Shown here piece by piece: positions 44,391 through 52,656 of a DNA stretch of 58,988 bases. A model generated the notes under the pieces. It ran no database searches. It was not told where the DNA came from and saw nothing but the letters and a program-made list of their open reading frames with translations. The position numbers and the translations under genes are program-made. This DNA comes from an uncultured Pelagibacteraceae bacterium. Its GTDB lineage: Bacteria > Pseudomonadota > Alphaproteobacteria > Pelagibacterales > AG-422-B15. The stretch's first letter is position 1, and each line of letters starts with the position of its first letter. The stretch is taken from the NCBI GenBank assembly GCA_902554325.1, contig CACDOH010000007.1, positions 1 to 58,988 of the forward strand. Reading direction: 5' to 3'.

Positions 44391-45907
44391 GTATTTTTCT
44401 CCAATATTTTATGAGCTAAAAAGAAATAAATAAAACAAAATATCAACAAGATTAATGATACTGAGTATGCTTCATTTATTCGATAACTCCCCATTAGTCT
44501 ATATATTGTTTGAGTAAGGGTTGACAAGTTATTCGTCCCAAAAAAAGAGATTACGACTAAGTCGCTTGCAGACAATATTGAGGAAACACAAAAAGCTGTT
44601 ATTAATGATTTTTTTAGCCCGGGAAAGTCAATTATTAGAAATCTACTAAATCCATATAGATTTAAACTATTTGAAATATCATCATTTTCTTTTATCACTC
44701 GAAAAAATGAAGGGGCTAAGTAATTATATGCAAATGGCAAAACAAAAAAAGAATTTAGAATAATTACAATAATAATATTTGGGAAATACAACAAATTCAA
44801 TTTAAATGATAATATGTAATATCCAACAGCCATAACGGCTGGTGAAAAAATTATTAAACTATAAATGAAAGATTCTGATGCTTTAGTCTTCTTATGCGCC
44901 AGCACTAGAAGATTGTATGCCACAAGTATAGATATAATTCCTGAGAAAAAACAAATGACCAATGTATTGTAGATTGCTTCCCAGAGATATGTGTATGTTA
45001 AAATATTAAATAACTCTCTATTCATCCCCTTTACAATTATAAATAAAATTGGTGAAAAAATAATTAATGTAATAATCAATAAAATTAGTAAACCAAGAAG
45101 ATTAAGTAGAGTGAGATCGAAATATGCTTTAATATGTCTCTTATCATCAATCAAAAAATTCTGGCTTTTAAAGTTTTTAAAAAAAATAAAATAAATGGAA
45201 AAACAAATTATAAGTTGAAAAAAAAGTAAATTTAGAGCTGCATTAAAATCGTTAGAAAATATTACTGAATAATAAATAGACACTTCTAAAGTAGAGTACT
45301 TGGGGCCTCCCCCTAAAATTAACACAGGGGTAAAACTTACAAAACAAATAAATGTTACCAAAACAAAGAGGCTAGGAATAATTTTTTTAACAATTGGCCA
45401 TTCTGATGCAAGAAAAGAAGATATCTTTCTCAAACCCATTTGCCTTGATAGCATTTTTTCATTTGGACTGATCTCACTTAATGATTGATAAATAATTCTA
45501 CCCACGAGTGGAGTATTTAAAATTACGTGACCAATGAGAATGCCTGTAAGCCCATAAATTTCAAAATAATTTCCATAAAAAGATAGAATTCCAAAAACTG
45601 TTATTATTGTTGGCAGCACAAATATTATTGACTGTGATTGCGCAATAATTTTTACAATATAAAAATTATTATATGTATTTAATAAAAAGGCTAAAAGAGA
45701 ACCAGCAATGATCGACAATAGAGCTGATAGCAATGATTGATAGATAGTAAAAAAAATAATTGAGGATGTATAATTAGAAAATTCAAAGCTTGCACTTATC
45801 TCGTAGTGAGAGAAAATACCAACTAAAGGAAGTAAAATTGCCAATGTCACGAATGTTAAACATATCCATGGAAAAAAATTTCTAGAATTAAGACGAAGCA
45901 ACTTCAA
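44375..45907 (-). CDS. thiP: Thiamine/TPP ABC transporter permease
   Basis: A fused permease with two six-helix halves (510 residues, about 12 helices) that moves thiamine or its phosphates through the inner membrane. Each half has an EAA-type cytoplasmic loop (about residues 155-175, SRQMGLRKISSFLASEWPIV, and about 420-440, SLNLYGFSRFLIIDFPG). The assignment as ThiP follows from the fusion, the ThiB gene in front and the TPP riboswitch. The start overlaps the thiB stop by 20 bases. No ATPase gene (thiQ) follows; nhaD does. Confidence 0.9.
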   Translation of the reverse strand: MKLLRLNSRNFFPWICLTFVTLAILLPLVGIFSHYEISASFEFSNYTSSIIFFTIYQSLLSALLSIIAGSLLAFLLNTYNNFYIVKIIAQSQSIIFVLPTIITVFGILSFYGNYFEIYGLTGILIGHVILNTPLVGRIIYQSLSEISPNEKMLSRQMGLRKISSFLASEWPIVKKIIPSLFVLVTFICFVSFTPVLILGGGPKYSTLEVSIYYSVIFSNDFNAALNLLFFQLIICFSIYFIFFKNFKSQNFLIDDKRHIKAYFDLTLLNLLGLLILLIITLIIFSPILFIIVKGMNRELFNILTYTYLWEAIYNTLVICFFSGIISILVAYNLLVLAHKKTKASESFIYSLIIFSPAVMAVGYYILSFKLNLLYFPNIIIVIILNSFFVLPFAYNYLAPSFFRVIKENDDISNSLNLYGFSRFLIIDFPGLKKSLITAFCVSSILSASDLVVISFFGTNNLSTLTQTIYRLMGSYRINEAYSVSLILLIFCFIYFFLAHKILEKNTWNIH

Positions 45908-46787
45908 GCCATGTTTTTATGAGAGGATCGGCCTCTAAAAAATCATCATATTGAATTTCTTTAGGTTTCTTAAGCTTTCTCATCTTATCAGGAATATTGT
46001 TAACATTCTCTATTGCAGGATACATTATATTCATCTGTGCTATTATTTTTTGAATATCATCGCGAACCATAAATTCAACAAATTCTCTCCCAAGTTTTTG
46101 CTGTTCTGAGTCAGGCCTTACATAAACTATTTCTTTTGTTACAAGATGCCCGCCTGCAAATTCAATAGCTTTATATTTATATTCATCTTCATACTCTTGA
46201 TGATAAAATGGCGAAGTACTATAGCTTAAGACTAAGTCAGCTTTGCCTTCAAGAAAAATACCATAAGCTTCAGACCATCCGGGAGTATAAGTTAAAACTT
46301 TATTATTAAATTCTTTGAGTATTGTAGGAAAGTTATTTGGGTGAGTAAGCTTCATCCATCGCAATAAACCCATTCCAACTGGACTAGTTCTTGGGTCTTG
46401 CACGACTACTTTTAGGTCTTCTTGGTTAATTAATTCCTCAAAGGAACTTGGAATTTTATTTAAAGTTTCACTATTATATATAAATGAGAAATAACCATAA
46501 TCATAGATATTCCAATTTTCAGATGAATAGTCAAATTCATGCATCTCAACTCCGAGTATTACATCCTTATCTTTTAAAAATATTTCATTGGCGAGCGTAC
46601 CTGCCTGACTTGTTGAGATATATTGAATGTCACACTCACAAATCTTTTCAAATTCAGCCTCAACTATAGGCCCAGGCCCCCATTCAGCAGAAAATGAATC
46701 ATAAGTGCCAATAACTAAAACTTCCTTTGCAGATGCTGTACTTATTGTTACTAAGATAAAAAATAATGATAATATTTTGTTTTTCAT
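45888..46787 (-). CDS. thiB: Thiamine/TPP-binding periplasmic protein
   Basis: Substrate-binding protein of the thiamine ABC importer. After a signal peptide ending ISTASA, the mature protein begins with VLVIGTYDSFSAEWGPGPIV, a close match to ThiB, followed by FEKICECDIQYIS with the paired cysteines. I chose the ATG at 46787 (299 residues), preceded by GGAGG; an upstream in-frame start lies inside the riboswitch. Translation is probably controlled by TPP through that element. Confidence 0.95.
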   Translation of the reverse strand: MKNKILSLFFILVTISTASAKEVLVIGTYDSFSAEWGPGPIVEAEFEKICECDIQYISTSQAGTLANEIFLKDKDVILGVEMHEFDYSSENWNIYDYGYFSFIYNSETLNKIPSSFEELINQEDLKVVVQDPRTSPVGMGLLRWMKLTHPNNFPTILKEFNNKVLTYTPGWSEAYGIFLEGKADLVLSYSTSPFYHQEYEDEYKYKAIEFAGGHLVTKEIVYVRPDSEQQKLGREFVEFMVRDDIQKIIAQMNIMYPAIENVNNIPDKMRKLKKPKEIQYDDFLEADPLIKTWLEVASS

Positions 46788-46792
46788 ATTTG

Positions 46793-46866
46793 CCTCCGCT
46801 AGCATTATCTAGATCAGGTTAAGGGTCGTTTCAAAAGAAACCTCTCAGCAATTGCTCCCCGTGAAT
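46793..46866 (-). promoter_or_regulatory. TPP riboswitch (thi-box) of thiB
   Basis: On the minus strand the conserved TPP aptamer parts occur in order: ACGGGGAGC, GCTGAGAGG, GACCCTTAACCTGATCT, and AGATAATGCTAGCGGAGG. The 3' end contains the GGAGG ribosome-binding site of thiB directly. Binding of TPP would therefore be expected to hide it, so the switch most likely acts on translation. There is no terminator hairpin between it and the gene. Confidence 0.95.
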
Positions 46867-46872
46867 AATTCA

Positions 46873-46902
46873 AGTATACATTGAAAACTTATTCAATTTC
46901 AA
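46873..46902 (-). promoter_or_regulatory. Promoter of the thiB operon, overlapping the divergent thioesterase promoter
   Basis: On the minus strand TTGAAA (46902-46897) and TATACT (46878-46873) are separated by 18 bases, placing the transcript start at the 5' edge of the riboswitch. On the plus strand TTGAAA (46881-46886) and TATTTT (46904-46909), 17 apart, lead into the thioesterase ATG at 46916. The -35 boxes form part of an inverted repeat, so the two promoters occupy the same DNA. Confidence 0.5.
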
Positions 46903-46915
46903 ATATTTTTTTTAA

Positions 46916-47350
46916 ATGAAGTTTAACGTTTTAAAAGATCAGTCAAATTTTATAAAAGATAAAGATCCAGGACCTTTTTCAAAAAATAATGGTTTTATAT
47001 ACAATATGGAGTTAGATGGTACTTATTTTAAGGGATTTAACGTAGAGGAAATAAACTGTAATAAAGCAGGAATAGCACATGGTGGTACTTTAATTGCGTT
47101 CGCTGATGGCATTATGGGGTACACGGCATGGAAAAAAGGTACTTTTCCATGTTTGACAGCTAAACTCAATGCAAACTACATTGGACCAGCTCCCAAAGGT
47201 TCTTGGGTATATGGTTTTGCAGAAATTACCAGGGAAACGAAATCTATTTTATTTATAAAATGCACATTATTTATTGAGGAGAATATTATATTTACTGCAG
47301 ACGGTATTTTCAAAATTATTAGAAACAGAGGAAAGAAAGATCCATCATGA
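46916..47350 (+). CDS. PaaI-family hotdog thioesterase
   Basis: A hotdog-fold acyl-CoA thioesterase. The family signature is GIAHGGTLIAFADGIMGYTAW, with the HGG motif at the active site, followed by the LTAKLNANYIGPAPKGSWV strand pair. The length of 144 residues is normal. The acyl substrate is unknown. There is no Shine-Dalgarno; the predicted transcript starts at or just before the ATG. Its last bases overlap the alpha/beta-hydrolase gene by 4. Confidence 0.87.
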   Translation: MKFNVLKDQSNFIKDKDPGPFSKNNGFIYNMELDGTYFKGFNVEEINCNKAGIAHGGTLIAFADGIMGYTAWKKGTFPCLTAKLNANYIGPAPKGSWVYGFAEITRETKSILFIKCTLFIEENIIFTADGIFKIIRNRGKKDPS

Positions 47351-48345
47351 TAAACAAAAATATTTTTAAATCAGCACGACATACTTCAAGCTATCTGTCT
47401 AGTGGTCCAGTTGATGGTCCTTTAGTGATGTTTTTTCACGGATGGCCAGAATTATCATATAGTTGGCGTCATCAACTTAAATATTTTGGTGAAAAAGGCT
47501 TTCATGTAATTGCTCCTGATATGCGAGGATATGGCGATTCCACAGTTCATGATAATAAAGCTGATTATTCTCAAAGAGAGATTGTGACAGATATGGTTGA
47601 ACTTTTTCAAAGTTTCAACAAAGATAATGTAATAATAATCGGGCATGATTGGGGATCTGAAACCGCATGGTCAATGGCAAGGCACTATCCTGGTCTTGTA
47701 AAAGCAGTTGCATCATTGTGCGTGCCCTACGCAATGCTAGAATTAGATGTAAGTGAGTCTTCTCTAGAAAAATTGATTAATAGAAATACTTACCCTAAAG
47801 ACTTATATCCCTACGGGCAATGGGATTATCAAGTTTTTTATATGAAGGATTTTGACAAAGCATGCGCAGATATGGATAGCGATCCTTATAAAATGATAAA
47901 ATTTGTTTTTAGATGTGGGGATCCAAATACTGCTGGCATGCCTTATCCAACTTCAATAATAACTAAAAATAATGGTTGGCTCCCAGAAGGTGGGGAACTT
48001 CCTGATATTCCAATTGATAACAAAATACTAAATGAGGAAGATGCTCGAAAATATGCTGGATATTTGGAAAAGAATGGATTTTTTGGACCAAACAGTTGGT
48101 ATGTTAATTACCAAGATAATAAAGCATTTGCAGAAGAAGCTGACAGCATTATTGATATGCCTTCACTGTTCATACACGCGACTTATGATTACGTATGTGA
48201 TACGACTTCAACTGGTGCTGCAGATAAAATGAGAGAAAAATGTAAAAATCTCACTGAAAAAAGAATTGATAGCGGCCATTGGATGGCACAAGAAAAGCCA
48301 GAAGAATTAAATTTAATTCTGGAAAATTGGCTTAAAGAAGTATAG
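47347..48345 (+). CDS. Alpha/beta hydrolase, epoxide-hydrolase-like
   Basis: An alpha/beta-hydrolase with the HGWP oxyanion motif (residues 31-34), DMRGYGDS, and the nucleophile elbow [10 protein letters not shown] carrying Asp101. An aspartate nucleophile is the mark of soluble epoxide hydrolases and haloalkane/haloacetate dehalogenases rather than esterases. The catalytic His is in [13 protein letters not shown] near the C terminus. The length of 332 residues fits. The substrate is not determinable. It overlaps the thioesterase gene by 4 bases and ends 13 bases before tRNA-Pro. Confidence 0.88.
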   Translation: MINKNIFKSARHTSSYLSSGPVDGPLVMFFHGWPELSYSWRHQLKYFGEKGFHVIAPDMRGYGDSTVHDNKADYSQREIVTDMVELFQSFNKDNVIIIGHDWGSETAWSMARHYPGLVKAVASLCVPYAMLELDVSESSLEKLINRNTYPKDLYPYGQWDYQVFYMKDFDKACADMDSDPYKMIKFVFRCGDPNTAGMPYPTSIITKNNGWLPEGGELPDIPIDNKILNEEDARKYAGYLEKNGFFGPNSWYVNYQDNKAFAEEADSIIDMPSLFIHATYDYVCDTTSTGAADKMREKCKNLTEKRIDSGHWMAQEKPEELNLILENWLKEV

Positions 48346-48358
48346 TGAATTCCATGTT

Positions 48359-48435
<77 letters not shown>

Positions 48436-48442
48436 AAAAAAT

Positions 48443-49480
48443 ATGAGTACACCATCTGAATCTTTATTTTATATGCCACCTGAATGGTATCCCCATGAAT
48501 GTTGTTGGATGCAATGGCCAACAGACTCTTTCCCTACGAATGCAACACCTTCATGGTCTCATTTTGATTTAGATAAGGGTCGTATTGCGTGGGCCAATGT
48601 TGCTAATTCAATTAGTAGATTTGAAAAATTAATGATGATTGTTAACCCAAGTGATATTAAAAGTGCCAAGAAATTGTTGAATAGCAATGTTGAAATCCTA
48701 GAACTACCAATTAATGATGCATGGTGCAGAGACTCAGGGGCTATATTTTTACTAAACGAAAAAAATCAGTTAGGAGGAGTTGACTCAGATTTTAATTGTT
48801 GGGGTTATAATGAAAACTATGAACTTGATGATAAAGTTGCAAAGTTCATGATTGACCATTCAAACTCTAAATATTTTAAAAATAATATGGTTTTGGAGGG
48901 CGGCTCTATACATGTTAATGGGGAAGGCACCCTAATAACTACTGAGCAATGTTTGTTGAATATAAATAGAAATCCAGATCTTTCAAAAGATCAAATTGAA
49001 AACAATTTAAAAAACTATTTCGGAATAGAGAATATTATTTGGTTAAAGAATGGTACGGATGAAGGAACAGATGGCCATGTAGATAATGTCGCTTGCTTCT
49101 CAAATAGTGATACTATTTTGACGATGACATGCAACGACAAGAACGACTCATATTATGATCTTTTATCTGAAAATTTAGACATATTAAAAACTGCAAAAGA
49201 TCAAAATGGAAAGCCGTTTAATATTATTGAATTAGAAATGTCAGATAAGAGAATTATACCTGATGATGATGAACCAAGTTCTTATATTAATTTTTATATC
49301 GCTAATGATGCAATAATATTTCCAATTTTTGGAGATAAAGAGGCTGATGAAAATGCAAAAAAGGTTATTAAATCACAGTTTCCCAACAGACAGATTGTAT
49401 GTCTTGATGGTCGTGATATATTGCTTGGTGGTGGGAATATTCATTGCATAACTCAGCAGCAACCAAGGAGCGTGAAATGA
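48443..49480 (+). CDS. aguA: Agmatine deiminase
   Basis: Hydrolyses agmatine to N-carbamoylputrescine and ammonia. The guanidino-group-modifying fold shows [33 protein letters not shown], the acidic/His segment [16 protein letters not shown] and the catalytic Cys335 in [15 protein letters not shown] start at the ATG at 48443 (345 residues); an earlier in-frame start is inside tRNA-Pro. The 5' leader left after tRNA 3' processing would be just 7 A/T bases, so translation start is Shine-Dalgarno-independent. aguB overlaps by 4 bases. Confidence 0.95.
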   Translation: MSTPSESLFYMPPEWYPHECCWMQWPTDSFPTNATPSWSHFDLDKGRIAWANVANSISRFEKLMMIVNPSDIKSAKKLLNSNVEILELPINDAWCRDSGAIFLLNEKNQLGGVDSDFNCWGYNENYELDDKVAKFMIDHSNSKYFKNNMVLEGGSIHVNGEGTLITTEQCLLNINRNPDLSKDQIENNLKNYFGIENIIWLKNGTDEGTDGHVDNVACFSNSDTILTMTCNDKNDSYYDLLSENLDILKTAKDQNGKPFNIIELEMSDKRIIPDDDEPSSYINFYIANDAIIFPIFGDKEADENAKKVIKSQFPNRQIVCLDGRDILLGGGNIHCITQQQPRSVK

Positions 49481-50349
49481 GAGAAGTAACTTTAGCAGCA
49501 ACGCAAATGACTTGTTCAAAAAACAGTTCTGAAAATATTGATAAAGCTGAAAGCATAATAAAAAAAGCAGCTGGTTTAGGAGCTCAGATTATACTAATTC
49601 AAGAGCTATTTGAATCAACTTACTTTTGCATGGATCAAAAAGATGAATTATTTGGATTATCAAAACCATTTGTAAACCACCCCACATTAAAAAGGATGTC
49701 GAAATTAGCGTCTGAACTTAAAGTAGTTCTTCCAGTTAGTTTTTTTGAAAAAGCAAATAGAGCACATTACAACGCAATTGCAGTCATTAATGCAGATGGA
49801 AATATACTTGGAAAATATAGAAAATCTCATATTCCCGATGGACCGGGATATCAGGAAAAGTTTTATTTTAATCCTGGAGATACAGGTTTCAAAGTATGGG
49901 ACACGGCTTACGCAAAAATAGGAATTGGTATTTGTTGGGATCAATGGTTTCCTGAAGCTGCCAGAATAATGGCTTTGAAGGGGGCAGAGGTCCTACTCTA
50001 TCCAACAGCTATAGGTGGTGAACCAGAAGATGATGGGTTTGATAGTTCAGATATGTGGCAAAGAGCAATGATTGGCCACTCTGCAGCAAATCAAATTCCA
50101 GTAGTTGCATCTAATAGAATTGGAACAGAGCAAGGTGAGGAAATATCGAATTACTTCTATGGAAGATCATTTATTACTAATCATGTTGGAGATAAGATTG
50201 CTGAGGCAGGCAGAGACAAAGAAGAAGTATTGATAGGCAAAGTTAATTTAGATGAAGCTGAAAATTTACGAAATGTATGGGGCGTATACAGAGACAGACG
50301 CACAGATTTGTATAACGACTTACTTAAACTAGATGGTTCAGCAAATTAA
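49477..50349 (+). CDS. aguB: N-carbamoylputrescine amidase
   Basis: Hydrolyses N-carbamoylputrescine to putrescine, carbon dioxide and ammonia, the step after AguA. It is a nitrilase-superfamily protein with the Glu-Lys-Cys triad: Glu in LIQELFESTYF, Lys in GKYRKSHIPDGPGY, Cys in GIGICWDQWFPEAAR. I use the ATG at 49477, with AAGGAG 7 bases upstream, rather than a TTG inside aguA; the protein is 290 residues. The ATGA overlap couples its translation to aguA, and together they complete the arginine-decarboxylase route to putrescine. Confidence 0.95.
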   Translation: MREVTLAATQMTCSKNSSENIDKAESIIKKAAGLGAQIILIQELFESTYFCMDQKDELFGLSKPFVNHPTLKRMSKLASELKVVLPVSFFEKANRAHYNAIAVINADGNILGKYRKSHIPDGPGYQEKFYFNPGDTGFKVWDTAYAKIGIGICWDQWFPEAARIMALKGAEVLLYPTAIGGEPEDDGFDSSDMWQRAMIGHSAANQIPVVASNRIGTEQGEEISNYFYGRSFITNHVGDKIAEAGRDKEEVLIGKVNLDEAENLRNVWGVYRDRRTDLYNDLLKLDGSAN

Positions 50350-50351
50350 TC

Positions 50352-50630
50352 ATGAAGGCAAAAATATATAAGCCCTCCAAAACTGCTATGCAGTCAGGAA
50401 GATCAAAATTTAATAAATGGGTATTAAAAATCTCTGATAATAAAAATCAAATCAGAGATACAATGATGGGTTGGAATGGTGGTAGCAATACATCATCTCA
50501 AATTCAATTAAATTTTAAATCAAAAGAAGACGCTATTCTTTACGCTAAGTCAAATAATATAGATTATGAAGTTCTTGAAACCTCTGTGAGGAGAGTTATA
50601 AGTAAATCCTACGCAGATAATTTTAAATAA
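50352..50630 (+). CDS. NADH dehydrogenase accessory subunit, NDUFS4/ETC_C1 family
   Basis: A small supernumerary subunit of complex I shared by alphaproteobacteria and mitochondria. The family pattern is clear: AKIYKPSKTAMQSGRSKFNK near the N terminus, DTMMGWNGGSNTSSQIQLNF in the middle, FKSKEDAILYAKSNNIDYEV, and the C-terminal SKSYADNFK. The length of 92 residues is typical. Its TAA stop is immediately followed by the first base of tRNA-Arg, with no gap. Confidence 0.92.
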   Translation: MKAKIYKPSKTAMQSGRSKFNKWVLKISDNKNQIRDTMMGWNGGSNTSSQIQLNFKSKEDAILYAKSNNIDYEVLETSVRRVISKSYADNFK

Positions 50631-50707
50631 GCGCCCGTAGCTCAGCTGGATAGAGCAACAGCCTTCTAAGCTGTGGGTCAGAGGTTCGAATCCTCTCGGG
50701 CGCGCCA
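50631..50707 (+). tRNA. tRNA-Arg (anticodon TCT)
   Basis: The acceptor GCGCCCG pairs with CGGGCGC; the anticodon stem ACAGC/GCTGT encloses CTTCTAA, anticodon TCT; the T arm is AGAGG-TTCGAAT-CCTCT. The discriminator is G and CCA is encoded. Its 5' base directly follows the stop codon of the complex I subunit gene, and the Sel1 protein gene starts 11 bases after the CCA. Confidence 0.97.
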
Positions 50708-50718
50708 AATTATAGAAA

Positions 50719-51375
50719 ATGAAAAAAATACTTTTATTATCTTTAATTATTTTTGCCATTTTACATTCTCAGATCAGGGCAGAGACTGTATACGATCTTC
50801 TTATTTCAGGAGAAAGAGAAAAAGGAATTGGAATTTTAAGAGATCTTGCAGAAAACGAGAACAATAAAGATGCAATGTATGTTCTGGGATTGCTGTACAA
50901 TGATGCATCAAGTATAAATTTATGCGGTGTCGATGACTTTTGTTTAGGGCAAAATTTTTCAAACTACAAAGAAGCAAAAAAAATATTTACTCAACTCTAC
51001 GAAGACTACAATGATCCACGGGCTGCATACGCGCTTGGTGAGTATTATGATGATCATTGGTATATTAGCAGCAATTATAAAAAGGCATTTAAATATTATT
51101 TATTTTCTGCTGAACAAGGCGTGCCTGAGGCTCAATTTAATATTGCCAATATGTACGAACATGGCGATGGTGTTAAAAAAGATCTTACCCAATCTGTTCG
51201 CTGGTATTTACAGTGCAATACTAGTTCTTTATGTGGAGCTGGAGTGGACGGAATAGATGATTTAATCGATCAACTTACTAGTGAACAGTTTGAGTTAGCT
51301 AAATCATTGGTTGTAAGTGACATGAAAGAAGTTGATATTAGAATTACTACTGCACGACTAGTAGTATACCCATGA
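50719..51375 (+). CDS. Secreted Sel1-repeat protein
   Basis: A 218-residue protein with a signal peptide (residues 1-21, ending QIRAET). Sel1-like (TPR-type) repeats are recognisable as DAMYVLGLLYND, DPRAAYALGEYYDDHW, and the best one VPEAQFNIANMYEHGDGVKK with the following SVRWYLQC. Three cysteines lie in loops (two in CGVDDFC). Such repeats usually mediate protein-protein contact; no enzymatic motif is present. The partner is unknown. It is at the end of the tRNA-containing run. Confidence 0.8.
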   Translation: MKKILLLSLIIFAILHSQIRAETVYDLLISGEREKGIGILRDLAENENNKDAMYVLGLLYNDASSINLCGVDDFCLGQNFSNYKEAKKIFTQLYEDYNDPRAAYALGEYYDDHWYISSNYKKAFKYYLFSAEQGVPEAQFNIANMYEHGDGVKKDLTQSVRWYLQCNTSSLCGAGVDGIDDLIDQLTSEQFELAKSLVVSDMKEVDIRITTARLVVYP

Positions 51376-51456
51376 ATATTACACACTATATGTAGAATAA
51401 ATTATTTTAAAACTTCTCATCTTTTTTTTTATTTAGATTCCTGCTTGATCTATGAT

Positions 51457-51462
51457 TATAAT
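51457..51462 (+). promoter_or_regulatory. -10 box of the aapJ promoter
   Basis: A perfect TATAAT is found in the 133-base gap before aapJ. The best -35 at 17 bases is a poor TAGATT at 51434-51439, so the promoter may need an activator. The transcript would carry a leader of about 40 bases with an AAGGA ribosome-binding site at 51493-51497. Confidence 0.4.
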
Positions 51463-51508
51463 TTATTCATAAGTTTAATTAATTAATTAAAAAAAGGATT
51501 AATCATTT

Positions 51509-52534
51509 ATGAATAATATAAAAAATGCAATTCTTGGATTACTTTTCTCAGTATTGATGGTACCAGCTGCATATGCAGGTACTCTTGACACTGTTAAAGA
51601 TCAAGGATTTTTCAACTGCGGTGTGAGCCAGGGTGTACCTGGTTTCTCAAACCCAGACGAAAATGGTAACTGGAGTGGTATTGATGTAGACGTATGTCGT
51701 GCAGTTTCAGCAGCTATTTTCGGTGATGCTGACAAAGTAAAATATGTTCCTCTAACAGCTAAAGAGAGATTTACGGCACTTCAAGCTGGTGAAATTGACG
51801 TATTATCAAGGAATACAACTTGGACTTTGTCACGGGATGCTCAAATTGGTTTAGAGTTTGCTGGTGTTAATTTCTACGATGGACAAGGTTTCATGGTTAG
51901 AAAAGACTCAGGTATTACAAGCGCTATGGAATTAGATGGTGCAAGTGTTTGCACTAACCTTGGCACAACGACTGAGTTAAACATGGCCGACTTCTTTAGA
52001 GCAAATAGTATGGCATACGAGCCAGTTGTTTTTGAAAAAGCTGACGAAGTTGTAAATGCTTATGATGAAGGCAGATGTGATACATATACTACAGATAAAT
52101 CAGGTTTAGCTGCACAAAGAACGAAGCTTGCTGATCCTGATGCACACGTTGTACTACCTGAAACAATTTCTAAAGAACCTTTAGGACCTGTTGTTAGAGA
52201 AGGTGATGGCGACTGGGCTGACGTTGTAAGATGGTCATTGAATGCGATGATTGAAGCAGAAGAGTTTGGTTTAACAAATTCTAATGTTAAGACAACTTGC
52301 GCTATGACTTCTAATCCTGTAGTTGCAAGACTATGCGGTAAAGAAGGTGGAACAGGTGCTGGCCTAAACTTAGGTGACAGTTGGTCTTATGACATTGTTT
52401 CACTAGTTGGAAACTATGGTGATGTCTATGAGAAACACGTAGGAGAGAATACTCCAGTGGGTCTTGCGAGAGCAGGTTCACCGAACGCCTCTTATAAAAA
52501 TGGTGGTGTTTTATACGCTCCTCCAGCAAGATAA
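51509..52534 (+). CDS. aapJ: General L-amino acid ABC transporter, substrate-binding protein
   Basis: Periplasmic receptor of the AapJQMP general amino acid importer. A signal peptide ends PAAYAG. The mature protein starts with GTLDTVKDQGFFNCGVSQG, then GIDVDVCRAVSAAIFGDADK and the binding-site region LQAGEIDVLSRNTTWTLSRD, characteristic of AapJ/BztA. The length of 341 residues is normal. Codons ending in C are more frequent than in neighbouring genes, as expected for very highly expressed binding proteins. A terminator-like hairpin follows, separating it from the membrane components. Confidence 0.96.
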   Translation: MNNIKNAILGLLFSVLMVPAAYAGTLDTVKDQGFFNCGVSQGVPGFSNPDENGNWSGIDVDVCRAVSAAIFGDADKVKYVPLTAKERFTALQAGEIDVLSRNTTWTLSRDAQIGLEFAGVNFYDGQGFMVRKDSGITSAMELDGASVCTNLGTTTELNMADFFRANSMAYEPVVFEKADEVVNAYDEGRCDTYTTDKSGLAAQRTKLADPDAHVVLPETISKEPLGPVVREGDGDWADVVRWSLNAMIEAEEFGLTNSNVKTTCAMTSNPVVARLCGKEGGTGAGLNLGDSWSYDIVSLVGNYGDVYEKHVGENTPVGLARAGSPNASYKNGGVLYAPPAR

Positions 52535-52576
52535 TTTGCTTTAATTTTATAAGTAAGATTACTTTAAGTTAAGAAG

Positions 52577-52607
52577 GGAAGGTCATTAATTTGGCCTTCC
52601 TTTTTTT
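52577..52607 (+). terminator. Rho-independent terminator after aapJ
   Basis: GGAAGGTCA pairs with TGGCCTTCC (one G-T wobble) with a 6-base loop, followed by seven T residues. It is the clearest intrinsic terminator in the window. Because aapQ has no obvious promoter of its own, partial read-through probably sets a high receptor-to-permease ratio. Confidence 0.85.
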
Positions 52608-52656
52608 ATGTGATTTAGGACTAAATATTGTAGTATGTAATTAAACTAAGATACTT

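Noticed and set aside
50550-50759. Minus-strand 69-codon frame across tRNA-Arg
   Set aside because: Again an antisense-tRNA translation (PRGFEPLTH-type peptide), frequent in databases but not a real protein.
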